Below are positions 9,109 through 18,841 of a stretch of DNA of 64,000 nt, in pieces; position 1 is the stretch's first letter, and each line of letters begins with the position of its first letter. The position numbers and the translations under genes are program-made. Under the pieces are notes generated by a model. The model was not told the origin of the DNA and ran no database searches. It saw nothing but the letters and a program-made list of their open reading frames with translations. This DNA is from Intestinibacter bartlettii (GTDB lineage: Bacteria > Bacillota > Clostridia > Peptostreptococcales > Peptostreptococcaceae): the NCBI GenBank assembly GCA_025148965.1, contig CP102273.1, forward strand, positions 1,860,001 to 1,924,000, given 5' to 3'.

Positions 9109-10389
9109 TTATTTTTTAAATACATCTAAATTATCTTCTTTATCAAATGGTATATCAAATAAATCTGATTCCTTTTTAACCTTTGATTTATCTACAACAT
9201 TTTCAAATGCAGCCTTGCTCATATAAATCTCGTCTAGTTCTTTTGTATTGTTTATTATAACAAGTTTTATATCATCTAAATTTAAAGCTCCACAAAGCTT
9301 TACGCACCCTTTAAATACATATTTATCATTATCCAAAACAAGTGGCATTTTTACGCTATTTGGTTCAGTTGATGTAATTGCATTTATATAAGTTGCAGGA
9401 AAATCTATTTTGTTTTGAAATTTTTTAGATATAAAGTCCGCAAGACCCATTCCATTTGCATTGCCACCACTTTTTTCGCTTATATCTAAAAATCCAAGTT
9501 TTATAGTATTTGGGCCTCCACTTGCGGCATTTGTATGAAATCTTCCCACAATATTTGTATCAACTCCAGTACCGCTTATATTTTTGCCTATTTCATTTAC
9601 GATAAGTACATCTATATCATCTAGATATATTCTAGACATAAGGTGTTTTGATTTTTCCAAAATCTTAGGTTCTTCTTCTAAAATTTCATCTTTATGTAGC
9701 ACAAATACATCGTTAACTTCGTTATATCCATTTTCTATAGATGCGACGCCACAGATTATATTTAAGTTATTAATGGCAATTGTCCCTACTTCAAGCAGAT
9801 TATTAGCCATATTTTCATATCTAAGCGAATGTGTCATATCTGCACCTTTTCGTTTTGCAAGACCGATTGCCATCATTTTAATGAGTCCACTTTCGTATTT
9901 GCCTCTAAATGAAGTATGTAACTTTACTCTGTTTAACAATATAATTCCATCTGCATTTGCTGCATTTTTATCGATATAAACAGGTAAATCTTTTGAAGTT
10001 CTCCCAACTTCCATAACATCCATAGAAGATATTATTTCACAGCCCACAGTATATTTAGTTATGCCTAGTTTTTTAAGCATATTTTCCTGACCTTTAGATG
10101 TTCCGCCACCGTGGCTTCCCATAGATGGTACTATAAATGGAACTCCACCACATTCTTTAACAAAGCTTACAACAGTTTTCATAAGCTCTTTATAATGGCT
10201 AATCCCCCTACTTCCACCAGTTATAGCTATTTTCATTCCTGGTTTTATTTTATCTTTAATATTTTTATCAATTAGCTTTTGATTTAAATATTTTTCAACA
10301 TTTTCAAGCTTACTATCATCAAATATCTGGCTTACTTTCATAATTTGAGGCAACTTTATATTATCTAGTATTTTATTTATTTGAGACAT
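9109..10389 (-). CDS. LarA-family (DUF2088) nickel-pincer-type protein
   Basis: A 426-residue member of the lactate racemase family. GSHGGGTSKG at 91-100 contains His-93 and a later His-158 sits in VKLHTSFRGKYESGLIKMMAIGL; these resemble the paired catalytic histidines and the cofactor-lysine region of LarA, with Lys-164 or Lys-171 as candidate attachment residues. It is not canonical LarA, so the substrate is probably another 2-hydroxy acid. It is the last gene of the four-gene redox operon, starting 1 base after the DUF1667 gene with its AGGTG site inside that gene. LarE, needed for the cofactor, is at 32336-33133; larB and larC are not in the window. The family is fairly sure, the substrate unknown. 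Confidence 0.75.
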   Translation of the reverse strand: MSQINKILDNIKLPQIMKVSQIFDDSKLENVEKYLNQKLIDKNIKDKIKPGMKIAITGGSRGISHYKELMKTVVSFVKECGGVPFIVPSMGSHGGGTSKGQENMLKKLGITKYTVGCEIISSMDVMEVGRTSKDLPVYIDKNAANADGIILLNRVKLHTSFRGKYESGLIKMMAIGLAKRKGADMTHSLRYENMANNLLEVGTIAINNLNIICGVASIENGYNEVNDVFVLHKDEILEEEPKILEKSKHLMSRIYLDDIDVLIVNEIGKNISGTGVDTNIVGRFHTNAASGGPNTIKLGFLDISEKSGGNANGMGLADFISKKFQNKIDFPATYINAITSTEPNSVKMPLVLDNDKYVFKGCVKLCGALNLDDIKLVIINNTKELDEIYMSKAAFENVVDKSKVKKESDLFDIPFDKEDNLDVFKK

Positions 10390-10390
10390 T

Positions 10391-10753
10391 TTATTTTACA
10401 CCTACTTGTTTTGTAACGATAAGGTCGCTGTCGTATCCCATTATATTTTTTACAACTACATCGCCTACTTCTACTGGAGCTTCTAATTTTATGCCTTTTA
10501 TTATATCCATAACGTCAAATATTTTAGCTTTTGGAACTGGTTTTGTCAGTCTTACGCTCACAAGTGGAAGCTCACCGTTTAGTAAAACTACAGAAGAAGC
10601 TATATTACGTCTTGGGTCAGTAAGTTCTTGAACTACATATTCTTTACCTTTTTTACAACCTTCTCCTTCAATATTTTTTATATCTTTTCCTTCATAATCT
10701 ACTTCTATCTCACATCCATTTGGACAAACTATACATGTAAATTTTCTATTCAC
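10391..10753 (-). CDS. DUF1667 small cysteine-rich redox protein
   Basis: A 120-residue protein starting with CIVCPNGCEI and continuing to GEGCKKGK, so four cysteines sit in the first 35 residues in a metal or Fe-S site arrangement. The rest fits DUF1667, whose members accompany GlpA-like and FAD/NAD oxidoreductases in anaerobes. The start is GTG, with AAGGTGA 6 bases upstream, and overlaps the preceding gene by 8 bases, implying translational coupling. Probably a small subunit carrying electrons or assembling the complex with the two flavoproteins. Confidence 0.82.
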   Translation of the reverse strand: MNRKFTCIVCPNGCEIEVDYEGKDIKNIEGEGCKKGKEYVVQELTDPRRNIASSVVLLNGELPLVSVRLTKPVPKAKIFDVMDIIKGIKLEAPVEVGDVVVKNIMGYDSDLIVTKQVGVK

Positions 10754-11987
10754 TTATAATCACCTTCAAATCCCCATTTTGTTTTATTTCATCTTTTAAA
10801 ATTTTTATTTGAACCATTTCAGCTGGTATCGCCTTTTTATATTTCTTAGTCTTTATAACTTCGCCATCTTGCATTATATCCACTTTACATTCTTTAAAAG
10901 GCTTTCTAACTCTAAATGAAAGCACAAAATCCTTAGTTCCACTTATTTTTTGTGGAATTGTATGGTTTATATTTTCGCCAGCTTCTATATTTATACTGCT
11001 CTCAGCTAACTTTCCGTCATTTATATATTCACAAACGTGGTCTGCAAGTCTTTCAGCTTCTAGTGAGACAAAGTCTACTAAGTCGTGAACTTGAAGAACA
11101 TTTCCCGCTGCGAATATTCCTTCTACTGAAGTTTGATAATTTTCATCAACTACTGCACCTTTTGTTCTAGGATCTAGCACTACACCTGCTTTTAATGATA
11201 ATTCATTTTCTGGAATAAGACCAATTGAAAGTATTAAAGTGTCACATTCGTATCTTTTTTGAGTTCCTGGAATAACTTTTTTAGTTACTTCATCGACTTT
11301 GCTAACAACAACAGCTTCTAATCTGCTTTTTCCTTCTATATTAGTTATTGTGTGGCTTAAATATAGAGGTATATTGTAGTCATTTAAACATTGTTCTATA
11401 TTTCTTGGAAGTCCATTTGCATATGGTGAAAGCTCGATTACTGCCTCTACTTTTGCCCCTTCAAGAGTAAGTCTTCTCGCCATTATAAGGCCGATATCTC
11501 CTGAACCCAAGATTACAACTTTTTTGCCGACCATTGTATTAGTTAAATTTATATATCTTTGCGCAACACCAGCATTGTATATTCCTGCTGGTCTTGTACC
11601 TGGAGTAGAAATCGCTCCCCTTGTTCTTTCTCTACAACCCATAGTCAAAACTACAGCCTTTGCCTTATATTGTTTTAGTCCATCTCTTGTTGCAGCAGTT
11701 ACTATCTTTTCATTATTTACATCAATAACTGTCGCATCTGTAATATAATCTATTTTTTCTTTTTTTACTTCTTTTATAAATCTATCTGCATATTCAGGAC
11801 CGCTTAATGTCTCTTTAAAGTGAGTAAGCCCAAAACCATCGTGAATACATTGTTTTAATATGCCACCTAATTTGTCTTCTCTTTCGACAATAAGTATATC
11901 TTCTATTCCCTTGTGTTTTAGCTCTAAAGCTGCTGCAAGACCTGCAGGACCGCCCCCAACTATTACTACATCTTTATTTTCAACCAT
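10746..11987 (-). CDS. FAD/NAD(P)-binding oxidoreductase, second subunit of the GlpA-like complex
   Basis: A 413-residue pyridine-nucleotide-disulphide-type flavoprotein. The FAD motif GGGPAGLAAALELK is at the N-terminus, the NAD(P) motif GSGDIGLIMARRL is in the middle, and GIFAAGNVLQVHDLVDFV is the second FAD contact. The redox-active CxxxxC disulphide of classical reductases is absent. The ATG overlaps the upstream stop as TAATG, so it is translationally coupled to the GlpA-like gene. In related gene trios it is thought to pass electrons from the dehydrogenase flavin to NAD. The role here is inferred from the trio. Confidence 0.82.
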   Translation of the reverse strand: MVENKDVVIVGGGPAGLAAALELKHKGIEDILIVEREDKLGGILKQCIHDGFGLTHFKETLSGPEYADRFIKEVKKEKIDYITDATVIDVNNEKIVTAATRDGLKQYKAKAVVLTMGCRERTRGAISTPGTRPAGIYNAGVAQRYINLTNTMVGKKVVILGSGDIGLIMARRLTLEGAKVEAVIELSPYANGLPRNIEQCLNDYNIPLYLSHTITNIEGKSRLEAVVVSKVDEVTKKVIPGTQKRYECDTLILSIGLIPENELSLKAGVVLDPRTKGAVVDENYQTSVEGIFAAGNVLQVHDLVDFVSLEAERLADHVCEYINDGKLAESSINIEAGENINHTIPQKISGTKDFVLSFRVRKPFKECKVDIMQDGEVIKTKKYKKAIPAEMVQIKILKDEIKQNGDLKVIISE

Positions 11988-13444
11988 TAGTCTCTCACCT
12001 TCCCAACAAACATATTAGAACCTTCTCGACAGTAAAGCACATCTTCTCTATTTTTATGTTTAACTTCTTCTAGTAAACCTGCTATTCTTGTTTCACAATA
12101 ACCACCTTGGCATCTTCCCATCATCGCTCTACATCTATATTTGATTCCAGTTAGAGTTTCAACTCCTAGTGGGTTGTTTATAGCTTCTAAAATTTCTGCC
12201 TTTGTTATAGTTTGACATCTGCAAATTACTTCGCCATAGTCAGGATTTTCTTTAATTAAAGCTTCTTTTTCTTCTACTGACTTATCATTAAAAGTGACTA
12301 TAGGTTTTCTAATTGGATTAAAGTTTTCGTTTTCTGTAAGTTCTTCTTTTTGTTTTAATAAAGAAACTACATATTTTGCAATTGGAGTTGAACTTGTAAG
12401 CCCTGGAGATTCTATCCCGACTAAATTTATAGTATTTGGTGATTTATCTCTCATTTCGATTACAAAATCGTGGTATCCACCTTCTTCTTTTGATGCAAGC
12501 TTTGGTCTAATTCCAGCGAAGTTTCTTATAAAATCATCTCTTCTTATATGTGGAAATATTCTTCCTCCGTCTTTAATAAGTAAGTCCATTATCTTTTGTG
12601 TAGCAGAATAATCATCCCTTTCATCTATATATTCACTACTTGGACCGATAAATACATTTCCGTCGATTGTTGGAGTTAAATGGATTCCAAGCCCACCTTC
12701 TTTTGGATTTGGAACTGGATATGCTGGAAGGCTTAATTTTGAGCCTACTTTTTCATCTAATATAAAATATTCCCCCCTGCATGGATGGATTGTATAATCG
12801 CCAATTCCAAGCATTTTTGAAACTCTATCGCTGTAAAGTCCTGCTGCATTTACTACCCATCTAGTTTTATATGTATCTTTTTTAGTTTTTATATTGTAAA
12901 TATCATCTACTCTTTTGATATCAATTACTTCATTTCCAAAATAATATTCTGCCCCATTTGCCGCTGCATTTTCAGCAAGAGCTATTGTAAGTAAATATGG
13001 ATTTAGTATACCTGTAGTCTTTGACCACATCGCAAATTCACCGTCGATATTTGGCTCAATTTCTTTTATTTTGTCTTTGCCTATTATCTCAAGCCCCTTA
13101 ACACCATTTTTTTCGCCTTGCTCTTTCATTGCGATTAATTTTTCTTTATCTTCTTCGCTAAATCCAACAACTAGTTTCCCACATCTTTTAAACGGTACTC
13201 CTAGTTCTTTAGCAACTTGATCAAACCCCTGATTCCCTTCAACACAGAATTTAGCCATAAGTGTCCCAGGCTTGTTATTAAATCCAGCATGAAGTACCCC
13301 TGAATTTCTTGCGCTTGTCTCATTACATACATCTAATTCTTTTTCTAGTACCCCTATTTTTAAATTATATCTAGACATTTCCCTGGCAATAGCATTTCCC
13401 ACTACTCCAGAGCCAATTATTATCACGTCATATAATTTGTCCAA
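11987..13444 (-). CDS. GlpA-like FAD-dependent dehydrogenase with C-terminal [2Fe-2S] domain
   Basis: A 485-residue flavoprotein of the glycerol-3-phosphate dehydrogenase / L-2-hydroxyglutarate oxidase family. GSGVVGNAIAREMSRY binds FAD and ARNSGVLHAGFN is the family flavin segment. The last 80 residues form a BFD-like [2Fe-2S] domain with CRCQTITKAEI and later cysteines ending in RCQGGYC. The start is TTG, with AAGGGGGGA 7 bases upstream. It is the first gene of the operon with the oxidoreductase, DUF1667 and LarA-family genes. The usual call is anaerobic glycerol-3-phosphate dehydrogenase, but a LarA partner and no glpK or glpF suggest a 2-hydroxy acid instead. Confidence 0.82.
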   Translation of the reverse strand: MDKLYDVIIIGSGVVGNAIAREMSRYNLKIGVLEKELDVCNETSARNSGVLHAGFNNKPGTLMAKFCVEGNQGFDQVAKELGVPFKRCGKLVVGFSEEDKEKLIAMKEQGEKNGVKGLEIIGKDKIKEIEPNIDGEFAMWSKTTGILNPYLLTIALAENAAANGAEYYFGNEVIDIKRVDDIYNIKTKKDTYKTRWVVNAAGLYSDRVSKMLGIGDYTIHPCRGEYFILDEKVGSKLSLPAYPVPNPKEGGLGIHLTPTIDGNVFIGPSSEYIDERDDYSATQKIMDLLIKDGGRIFPHIRRDDFIRNFAGIRPKLASKEEGGYHDFVIEMRDKSPNTINLVGIESPGLTSSTPIAKYVVSLLKQKEELTENENFNPIRKPIVTFNDKSVEEKEALIKENPDYGEVICRCQTITKAEILEAINNPLGVETLTGIKYRCRAMMGRCQGGYCETRIAGLLEEVKHKNREDVLYCREGSNMFVGKVRD

Positions 13445-13721
13445 CTTAAAGTCCCCCCTTATACGAACAAAATGCGTCCGTAATTTGTTTTTTACCTTTT
13501 ATTTTATACTTATTTTGGTAATTTTGCATTAATTTTAACATACTTTTTTCATTTTGATAATAATTTATCGAATTTCCTTTTACATACTTAGAAATTTATA
13601 CTTATAACACAAAATTTGTTTTATATTGTAGATAAATTTTCTATTCCTTTATAATTTATATTTTCTAAAATCTAGTCTATAATATCTATATGATATTTTT
13701 TTGAAAGGAGTAATTTAACTT

Positions 13722-14360
13722 ATGGTTGATAATATTAAAGACATTAAAGATAAATTCAGTGGATTTACTCCATATATAAATGGCTATCAAAATATGAAAA
13801 GGGCTTCTGTCTTAATTCCTATAATAAAAAGAAATAATTCTTACGAGATATTATTCGAAGTAAGATCTAAAACGCTTAGAAGCCAACCAAATGAAATTGC
13901 TTTTCCTGGTGGCAAAATTGAAAAAGGAGAAGACCCACAAACTGCTTGTATAAGAGAAACTTGTGAAGAAATAGGTATAACACAAGATGATATAGAAATA
14001 ATATCGCCACTTGATTTATATTTAAACCACTCAAATCTCATAATACATCCATTTTTAGGAATAATAAAAGAAAGTGCATTAAAAAATGATATAGAAAATC
14101 TGCTTATCAATAAAGATGAAGTTGACCATGTTTTTAGTGTTCCAATAACATACTTACTCGACTCATCACCAGAAGAATTCGAAAATGAAGTCGAGGTAAA
14201 AGTAAATGAAAACTTCCCATATTCTAAGATTCCAAATAAAGAAAATTATAAATTTGCAGTTGGGAAATACTCAACTTTATTTTACGAATATAAAAACTAC
14301 ATAATTTGGGGAATAACTGCTAAAATACTAGAGAACTTTTTAAATTTTATAAAAGAATAG
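13722..14360 (+). CDS. Nudix hydrolase, CoA pyrophosphatase type
   Basis: A 212-residue protein. The Nudix box starts at Gly-63/64 and runs through REXXEEXG at 79-86 (RETCEEIG), giving the Mg2+-binding glutamates. The preceding segment RSKTLRSQPNEIAFPGGK matches the CoA-pyrophosphatase (NudL/YeaB) signature in which LRxxxGEIAFPGG leads into the box, so it should cleave CoA to 3',5'-ADP and phosphopantetheine. AAAGGAG lies 11 bases before the ATG, and a TATAAT -10-like hexamer lies at 13678-13683. It is divergent from the GlpA-like operon and transcribed alone, ending at the terminator at 14427-14473. Confidence 0.87.
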   Translation: MVDNIKDIKDKFSGFTPYINGYQNMKRASVLIPIIKRNNSYEILFEVRSKTLRSQPNEIAFPGGKIEKGEDPQTACIRETCEEIGITQDDIEIISPLDLYLNHSNLIIHPFLGIIKESALKNDIENLLINKDEVDHVFSVPITYLLDSSPEEFENEVEVKVNENFPYSKIPNKENYKFAVGKYSTLFYEYKNYIIWGITAKILENFLNFIKE

Positions 14361-14426
14361 ATTTAAAATAACTATACAATAACCTAAAATAATAATTTAA
14401 AGTTCTAAAACAAATAAATTTCAATG

Positions 14427-14473
14427 CAAAAAAGCATATAAAATACATTTCGTATTCTATATGCCTTTTTTAT
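14427..14473. terminator. Bidirectional terminator between convergent genes
   Basis: GCATATAAAATAC and GTATTCTATATGC arms with AAAAAA on the left and CTTTTTT on the right. It sits between the Nudix gene (+) and the DUF4363 gene (-), touching the stop of the latter. Confidence 0.75.
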
Positions 14474-14854
14474 CTAAAAAATATAATTCCAATTACATTT
14501 TTCGTCAGCCATTAAATTTTGGAGAATAGATTCAACTTTTTCAAGTGATTCTAATCCCCTTATTTTATTTTTGCAATATACTGCATTTTTAGCTAAACCA
14601 AGCTCCAAATTTAAATCATCGTAATATTGATGATCGAGAACCTTTAACCAAAAATCTTTTTGTCTATCTAATTTTTTAACTAAATCATCTAACTTCTTAT
14701 CTGCTTCATCCCAATTTTCATCATGTATTACCTCATATGTCGCTTGAACATCTTTTGTATAATCAATACAGAATGTCTCAACCTTGCTATCGATATAAAC
14801 TCCAAAAAGTATAAATAAAATGACCCATGTAAGTGCTATTATAGTATTTCTCAT
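14474..14854 (-). CDS. DUF4363 family membrane-anchored protein
   Basis: A 126-residue protein with one N-terminal hydrophobic segment (about 5-22) followed by a helical, highly charged domain containing NWDEADKKLDDLVKKLDR. This matches the DUF4363 layout, commonly paired with DUF421 proteins in Clostridia as here: it starts 9 bases after the DUF421 gene, so the two form an operon. The soluble domain probably faces outside. No enzymatic motif is visible. Confidence 0.7.
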   Translation of the reverse strand: MRNTIIALTWVILFILFGVYIDSKVETFCIDYTKDVQATYEVIHDENWDEADKKLDDLVKKLDRQKDFWLKVLDHQYYDDLNLELGLAKNAVYCKNKIRGLESLEKVESILQNLMADEKCNWNYIF

Positions 14855-14863
14855 ATTTTATCC

Positions 14864-15517
14864 TCACTTTTTCTTTTGAATTAATATTTTATCGTATTCA
14901 TCTAAAATGCAAAGTAGTACCTCTTTTGCTTTTTTTACTTCATGTGATTTTAATATACTATCGAGCCACGCTTCATCTTTATTTATTTGTTTTAAATTTT
15001 CTTTTATCACACAACCATCCAAAATAAGAGGAATTGGCAAATGATAAAAAGGTCTTGATGGTGTCGAATTATAATTTGAAGTTGGTACAATGCTCAAGCT
15101 TCCATCAGTTTCTAGTATGGCATATTGGATATATTTTATATTAAAATATCCCTGTATCCTAAGTTGTTCTAAAAGTTCGTTTATACTTACTCTCTCTTTT
15201 TTGAGTTCTTTATAATCTATCTCACCTTTATTAATTAATATTGATGGCTTCCCTGATAATACTATAGATACTTTTCTAAATTTCAAGGATAAAAATGAAA
15301 TTATTGTTTGCATTGCTACAAGCCCAGTAAGTGCAGCTATACCATTTATCATTGGTATATCATTATTTTCCATTGGAAGTGATGCAACTTCAGCTATCAA
15401 AAGTGTTATGACCAAGTCAAAACAATTCATCTCAGCAATTTCACCTTTTCCCATAATTCTCATAGAAATCAGTACTGCTATATATAAAACTATACTTCTT
15501 AAGAAAACTACAACCAT
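14864..15517 (-). CDS. DUF421 (YetF-like) membrane protein
   Basis: A 217-residue protein with about three transmembrane helices in the first 90 residues (SIVLYIAVLISMRIMGK, DLVITLLIAEVA, a third near 65-80). The conserved RIMGK followed by ELNCFDLV-like residues is the YetF signature. The cytoplasmic C-terminal domain has ILINKGEIDYKELKKERVSINELLEQLR and ILETDGSLSI, both typical of DUF421. An AAAGGAGG site precedes the start. Coupled to the DUF4363 gene. The cellular role of the family is unclear; Bacillus members are linked to spores. Confidence 0.85.
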   Translation of the reverse strand: MVVVFLRSIVLYIAVLISMRIMGKGEIAEMNCFDLVITLLIAEVASLPMENNDIPMINGIAALTGLVAMQTIISFLSLKFRKVSIVLSGKPSILINKGEIDYKELKKERVSINELLEQLRIQGYFNIKYIQYAILETDGSLSIVPTSNYNSTPSRPFYHLPIPLILDGCVIKENLKQINKDEAWLDSILKSHEVKKAKEVLLCILDEYDKILIQKKK

Positions 15518-15575
15518 ATCTATCCTCCTTTGAGATTTACATATGATAAGTTAAAATTTATGTTTTAAAGGTGTT

Positions 15576-17033
15576 TTATTTTATATTACATAATATACTA
15601 ACTAAGTAATCCCATGTTCTTTCAGTAGATAAAATATCTATATGTTCATCTGGAGTATGAACGTCAAATAAATTTGGACCAATTGATATTGCTTGTGCTC
15701 CTTCTATTGCATCTAATAATAATCCACATTCAAGCCCTGCATGAATTGCTACTATTTCAGGCTTTTTATTGTATAATTTTTCATATGTTTCAACACATAT
15801 TTGCTCAAGTTTTGAGTCTTTTGCATATTCCCACTCAGGGTAGTCGTCTTCTAATTCAAGTTCTACACCAATAGATTCACACAATAATTCCATTCTTTCG
15901 TTTATATCGTCTTTTAAACTTTTTACTGAACTTCTTGTTGCGAATTCGAATTTTATATATTCATTTTCTGTAACTACAACACCTAGATTTGTAGAACTTT
16001 CAACAAGTCCATCTATATCAGCACTCATAGTTTGAATGTTTCTCGGCATTAAGTTTAATACTTTAACTATTTTGTCTTGAACTTGCTCAGATAATGCTCT
16101 TTCGTGTTTTTCATCAATCTTTTGCATTTCAATAACTATTGATGGATCACTTGTTTTAAATTCATTTTTAAATATACCTAACATTGAAGTTACAATATCA
16201 TTTGCCTGTTCTACATATTCTTTATCTAAAGCTATAATCACCTCAGCTTCACGAGGTATTGCATTATTTTTAAGACCACCGCTTATTGAGATTAAATCAT
16301 AATCTACATCGCTATTTTTAAGATTATTTAAAATTCTTCCTATAAGTATATTTGAATTAGCTCTTTTTTTGTCTATCTCGATACCAGAGTGTCCACCTTT
16401 TAGTCCTTTTATATTTATAGCAAAAATATCTTTATCACTTATATTTTTTAATTCTTTTTTGATTTTTGCAATAGCTGTAACTCCGCCGGCACAGCTTACT
16501 GTTATTTTACCTTCTTCTTCAGAATCTAGATTTATTATGTATCTTCCATCAAAAACACTTCCGTCTAAATTCATAGCGCCTTCCATGCTTACTTCTTCAT
16601 TTACTGTAAATAATACTTCTAATTTTGGAGTAGCTATATCACCTGACGCTAAAAGAGCAAGTCCCATCGCTACTGCAATACCGTTATCTGCTCCTAGTGT
16701 TGTCCCTTTTGCATAAAGGTAATCTCCTTTTACTTCTAGCTCGATTGGATCTTTTGAAAAATCGTGGTCTACATCTTTGTTTTTTTCACAAACCATATCC
16801 ATATGACCTTGAAGTATTACAGCAGGAGAATTTTCATATCCTTCAGATGCTTCTTTTTTTATTATTACGTTTAGAGTTTCATCTTGTATAACTTCAAGAC
16901 CAAGTCTTCTTCCTTCTTGTGCTAAATAATCACTTATTCCTTTTTCATTTCCTGAACCTCTAGGAATTTTTGAAATCTCTTCAAAATATTTAAAAACTAA
17001 TTCTAGTTTTGGATTTTTAAAATTAAATTCCAT
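15576..17033 (-). CDS. pepD: Aminoacyl-histidine dipeptidase (PepD, M20 family)
   Basis: A 485-residue di-zinc cytoplasmic peptidase that cleaves Xaa-His and other dipeptides. Metal and catalytic residues are visible: His-77 and Asp-79 in QGHMDM, the bridging Asp-116 in GADNG, Glu-146/Glu-147 in NEEVSMEG, and a late HAGLECG histidine. The internal lid domain has GLKGGHSG. Length is usual for the family. AGAGGAAA precedes the ATG. It is 92 bases downstream of the YfcC-like transporter on the same strand, suggesting coupled uptake and use of peptides or amino acids. Confidence 0.93.
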   Translation of the reverse strand: MEFNFKNPKLELVFKYFEEISKIPRGSGNEKGISDYLAQEGRRLGLEVIQDETLNVIIKKEASEGYENSPAVILQGHMDMVCEKNKDVDHDFSKDPIELEVKGDYLYAKGTTLGADNGIAVAMGLALLASGDIATPKLEVLFTVNEEVSMEGAMNLDGSVFDGRYIINLDSEEEGKITVSCAGGVTAIAKIKKELKNISDKDIFAINIKGLKGGHSGIEIDKKRANSNILIGRILNNLKNSDVDYDLISISGGLKNNAIPREAEVIIALDKEYVEQANDIVTSMLGIFKNEFKTSDPSIVIEMQKIDEKHERALSEQVQDKIVKVLNLMPRNIQTMSADIDGLVESSTNLGVVVTENEYIKFEFATRSSVKSLKDDINERMELLCESIGVELELEDDYPEWEYAKDSKLEQICVETYEKLYNKKPEIVAIHAGLECGLLLDAIEGAQAISIGPNLFDVHTPDEHIDILSTERTWDYLVSILCNIK

Positions 17034-17125
17034 ATTTATTTTCCTCTCAAAATTTATTTTATAATTATATTTGTCATATTTTAGTGTAGTTTAACTTATT
17101 CTAAACTTTTTATAGCTATAATAAT

Positions 17126-18541
17126 TTATTTTATAACCATCATAGCAATTGAAAGAATTAATGCTGATGCTATAAATATAGCTATTAATATTTTTGTTAC
17201 GAATTTTACCCATGATTCGTAGTCAACTTTTGCAATTGCAAGTGTTCCCATTATAACACCACTTGTAGGTGTAACTAAATTTATGATACCACTTCCTGCA
17301 CTAAATATTGATATTATTACCTCTGGACTAAATCCTAAGCTAACTGCAAGCGGCCCAAATATCGGCATTGATAAACCTGCAAGCCCTGATGTAGATGGTA
17401 TAAAGAATGTAAGCGCCATATATATTAAATAAGCAACTATCGTAAATATTATTGGACTCATTCCGACTAAAACTCCAGATGCTTTTGCAAGTACATATGC
17501 ATCAAGTCCTGTTGTAGCCATAATTACAGATATACCTCTTGATACACCTATAACTAAAGCGACACCAACCATATCTGCTGCCCCTGCTAAAAATGCATCG
17601 ACAATTTCGCCCTCTTTCATGCCATATACAATTCCTATAATTACTGACATTATTACAAACCACATTCCAAGCTCAGAAAACCACCAGTTACCTAAGCTAG
17701 AACCTGTTAAAAATCCAGTAGATATAAATATATTTATTCCAAACTTTTCCCATGGAATTATCCCAATAACCATAATTATAAATGTAAATGCAAATAAAGC
17801 TAATACTATTTTTCTTTTTTGTGTAAACTCTACTACTCCCTCTTCACCTGATTTATTACCTATAAATGCTTCATTAGCATGTTCAATCTCTAAATCAGTA
17901 AGTATGCTCTCATTTTTATTTTGATAAACTTTTTTAGCGTAATTCATAACAAAGTATATTGATATAAGTAATGATGATAACCATAAAATTGTGTTGATTG
18001 CTATAACTACACCTTGGTTTACTTCTATTCCGGAACCGTTTAATGAACCTATACTAACTGATACTAAAAATGGGTTTACAGTAGACCCTAATACACCACA
18101 TCCTGAACCTAATATTATTGTTGCAACTGATACAAGTGGATCAAATCCCGCTATTATCATAGTAGTCGTTACAAGCGCTGTGAAAGCTATTGTTTCTTCT
18201 GACATCCCAAAACTTGTACCTCCAAGTGAGAATAAAAACATAAGAACCGGGATTAATATTAATTCTTTTCCTTTTAATTTTGATACAACTGAGGCAATAC
18301 CTGCATCAAGTGCACCTGTTTTTGTCGTGATTCCTAAAAATCCTCCGATTAATAAAACAAATATGGCAATATCGATTGAGTTGTTAAGACCATTTATAGG
18401 TGCCATTATAAAATCCGATAAACTAGCTGGTATAGCACCAGGTATAAAGTGTGAAACTATTGCTATAATCGCTGTTATTATTAGCAATACTGTATAAGCT
18501 GTCGGTAGCTTAAATGATTTTTTCTTTTTTTTGTTGTCCAT
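17126..18541 (-). CDS. YfcC family transporter (putative basic amino acid/C4-dicarboxylate type)
   Basis: A 471-residue integral membrane protein with about 12 hydrophobic segments and few charged residues. GGTSFGMSEETIAF and the C-terminal FIPSTSGLAGLSMPI and GIINLVTPTSGVIMG are re-entrant-loop-like signatures of the YfcC/arginine-ornithine antiporter (ArcD-like) group. A lysine-rich cytoplasmic N-terminus (MDNKKKKKSFKLP) precedes helix 1. AAAGGAGAG lies before the ATG. The adjacent pepD makes an amino acid or peptide-product exchange role plausible; the substrate is not readable from the sequence. Confidence 0.83.
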   Translation of the reverse strand: MDNKKKKKSFKLPTAYTVLLIITAIIAIVSHFIPGAIPASLSDFIMAPINGLNNSIDIAIFVLLIGGFLGITTKTGALDAGIASVVSKLKGKELILIPVLMFLFSLGGTSFGMSEETIAFTALVTTTMIIAGFDPLVSVATIILGSGCGVLGSTVNPFLVSVSIGSLNGSGIEVNQGVVIAINTILWLSSLLISIYFVMNYAKKVYQNKNESILTDLEIEHANEAFIGNKSGEEGVVEFTQKRKIVLALFAFTFIIMVIGIIPWEKFGINIFISTGFLTGSSLGNWWFSELGMWFVIMSVIIGIVYGMKEGEIVDAFLAGAADMVGVALVIGVSRGISVIMATTGLDAYVLAKASGVLVGMSPIIFTIVAYLIYMALTFFIPSTSGLAGLSMPIFGPLAVSLGFSPEVIISIFSAGSGIINLVTPTSGVIMGTLAIAKVDYESWVKFVTKILIAIFIASALILSIAMMVIK

Positions 18542-18751
18542 TTTTTCTCTCCTTTTACATTGTTGTCTAAGATTAAAATTACCTATTTTAATTTGATATA
18601 TTCATATTTTAAAAATTCAATTATGAATTTTTTTCTTTCTATGTAAATTTTTAATCTTATTCCATACTGGGAATTATATAAAATTTTCATTATTTTTACA
18701 ATATTTTTTATATCTATGTTTTAAAAACAATTATATTTTTCATATATTCTA

Positions 18752-18786
18752 CAAAAAAATAGAGGGTTTCCCCTCTATCTTTTATA
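18752..18786 (-). terminator. Terminator of the class V aminotransferase gene
   Basis: ATAGAGGG and CCCTCTAT arms with a 3-4 base loop, followed on the minus strand by ATTTTTTT. It lies in the roughly 300-base gap before the YfcC gene; the rest of that gap shows nothing else. Confidence 0.8.
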
Positions 18787-18841
18787 ATTAGATTTAATTT
18801 ATTTCTTTGCTAAAATCTATATGCTATTTATATTTTTTCTA

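Noticed and set aside
17991-18497. 168-codon plus-strand frame opposite the YfcC gene
   Set aside because: Antisense shadow of a hydrophobic gene with no ribosome site.
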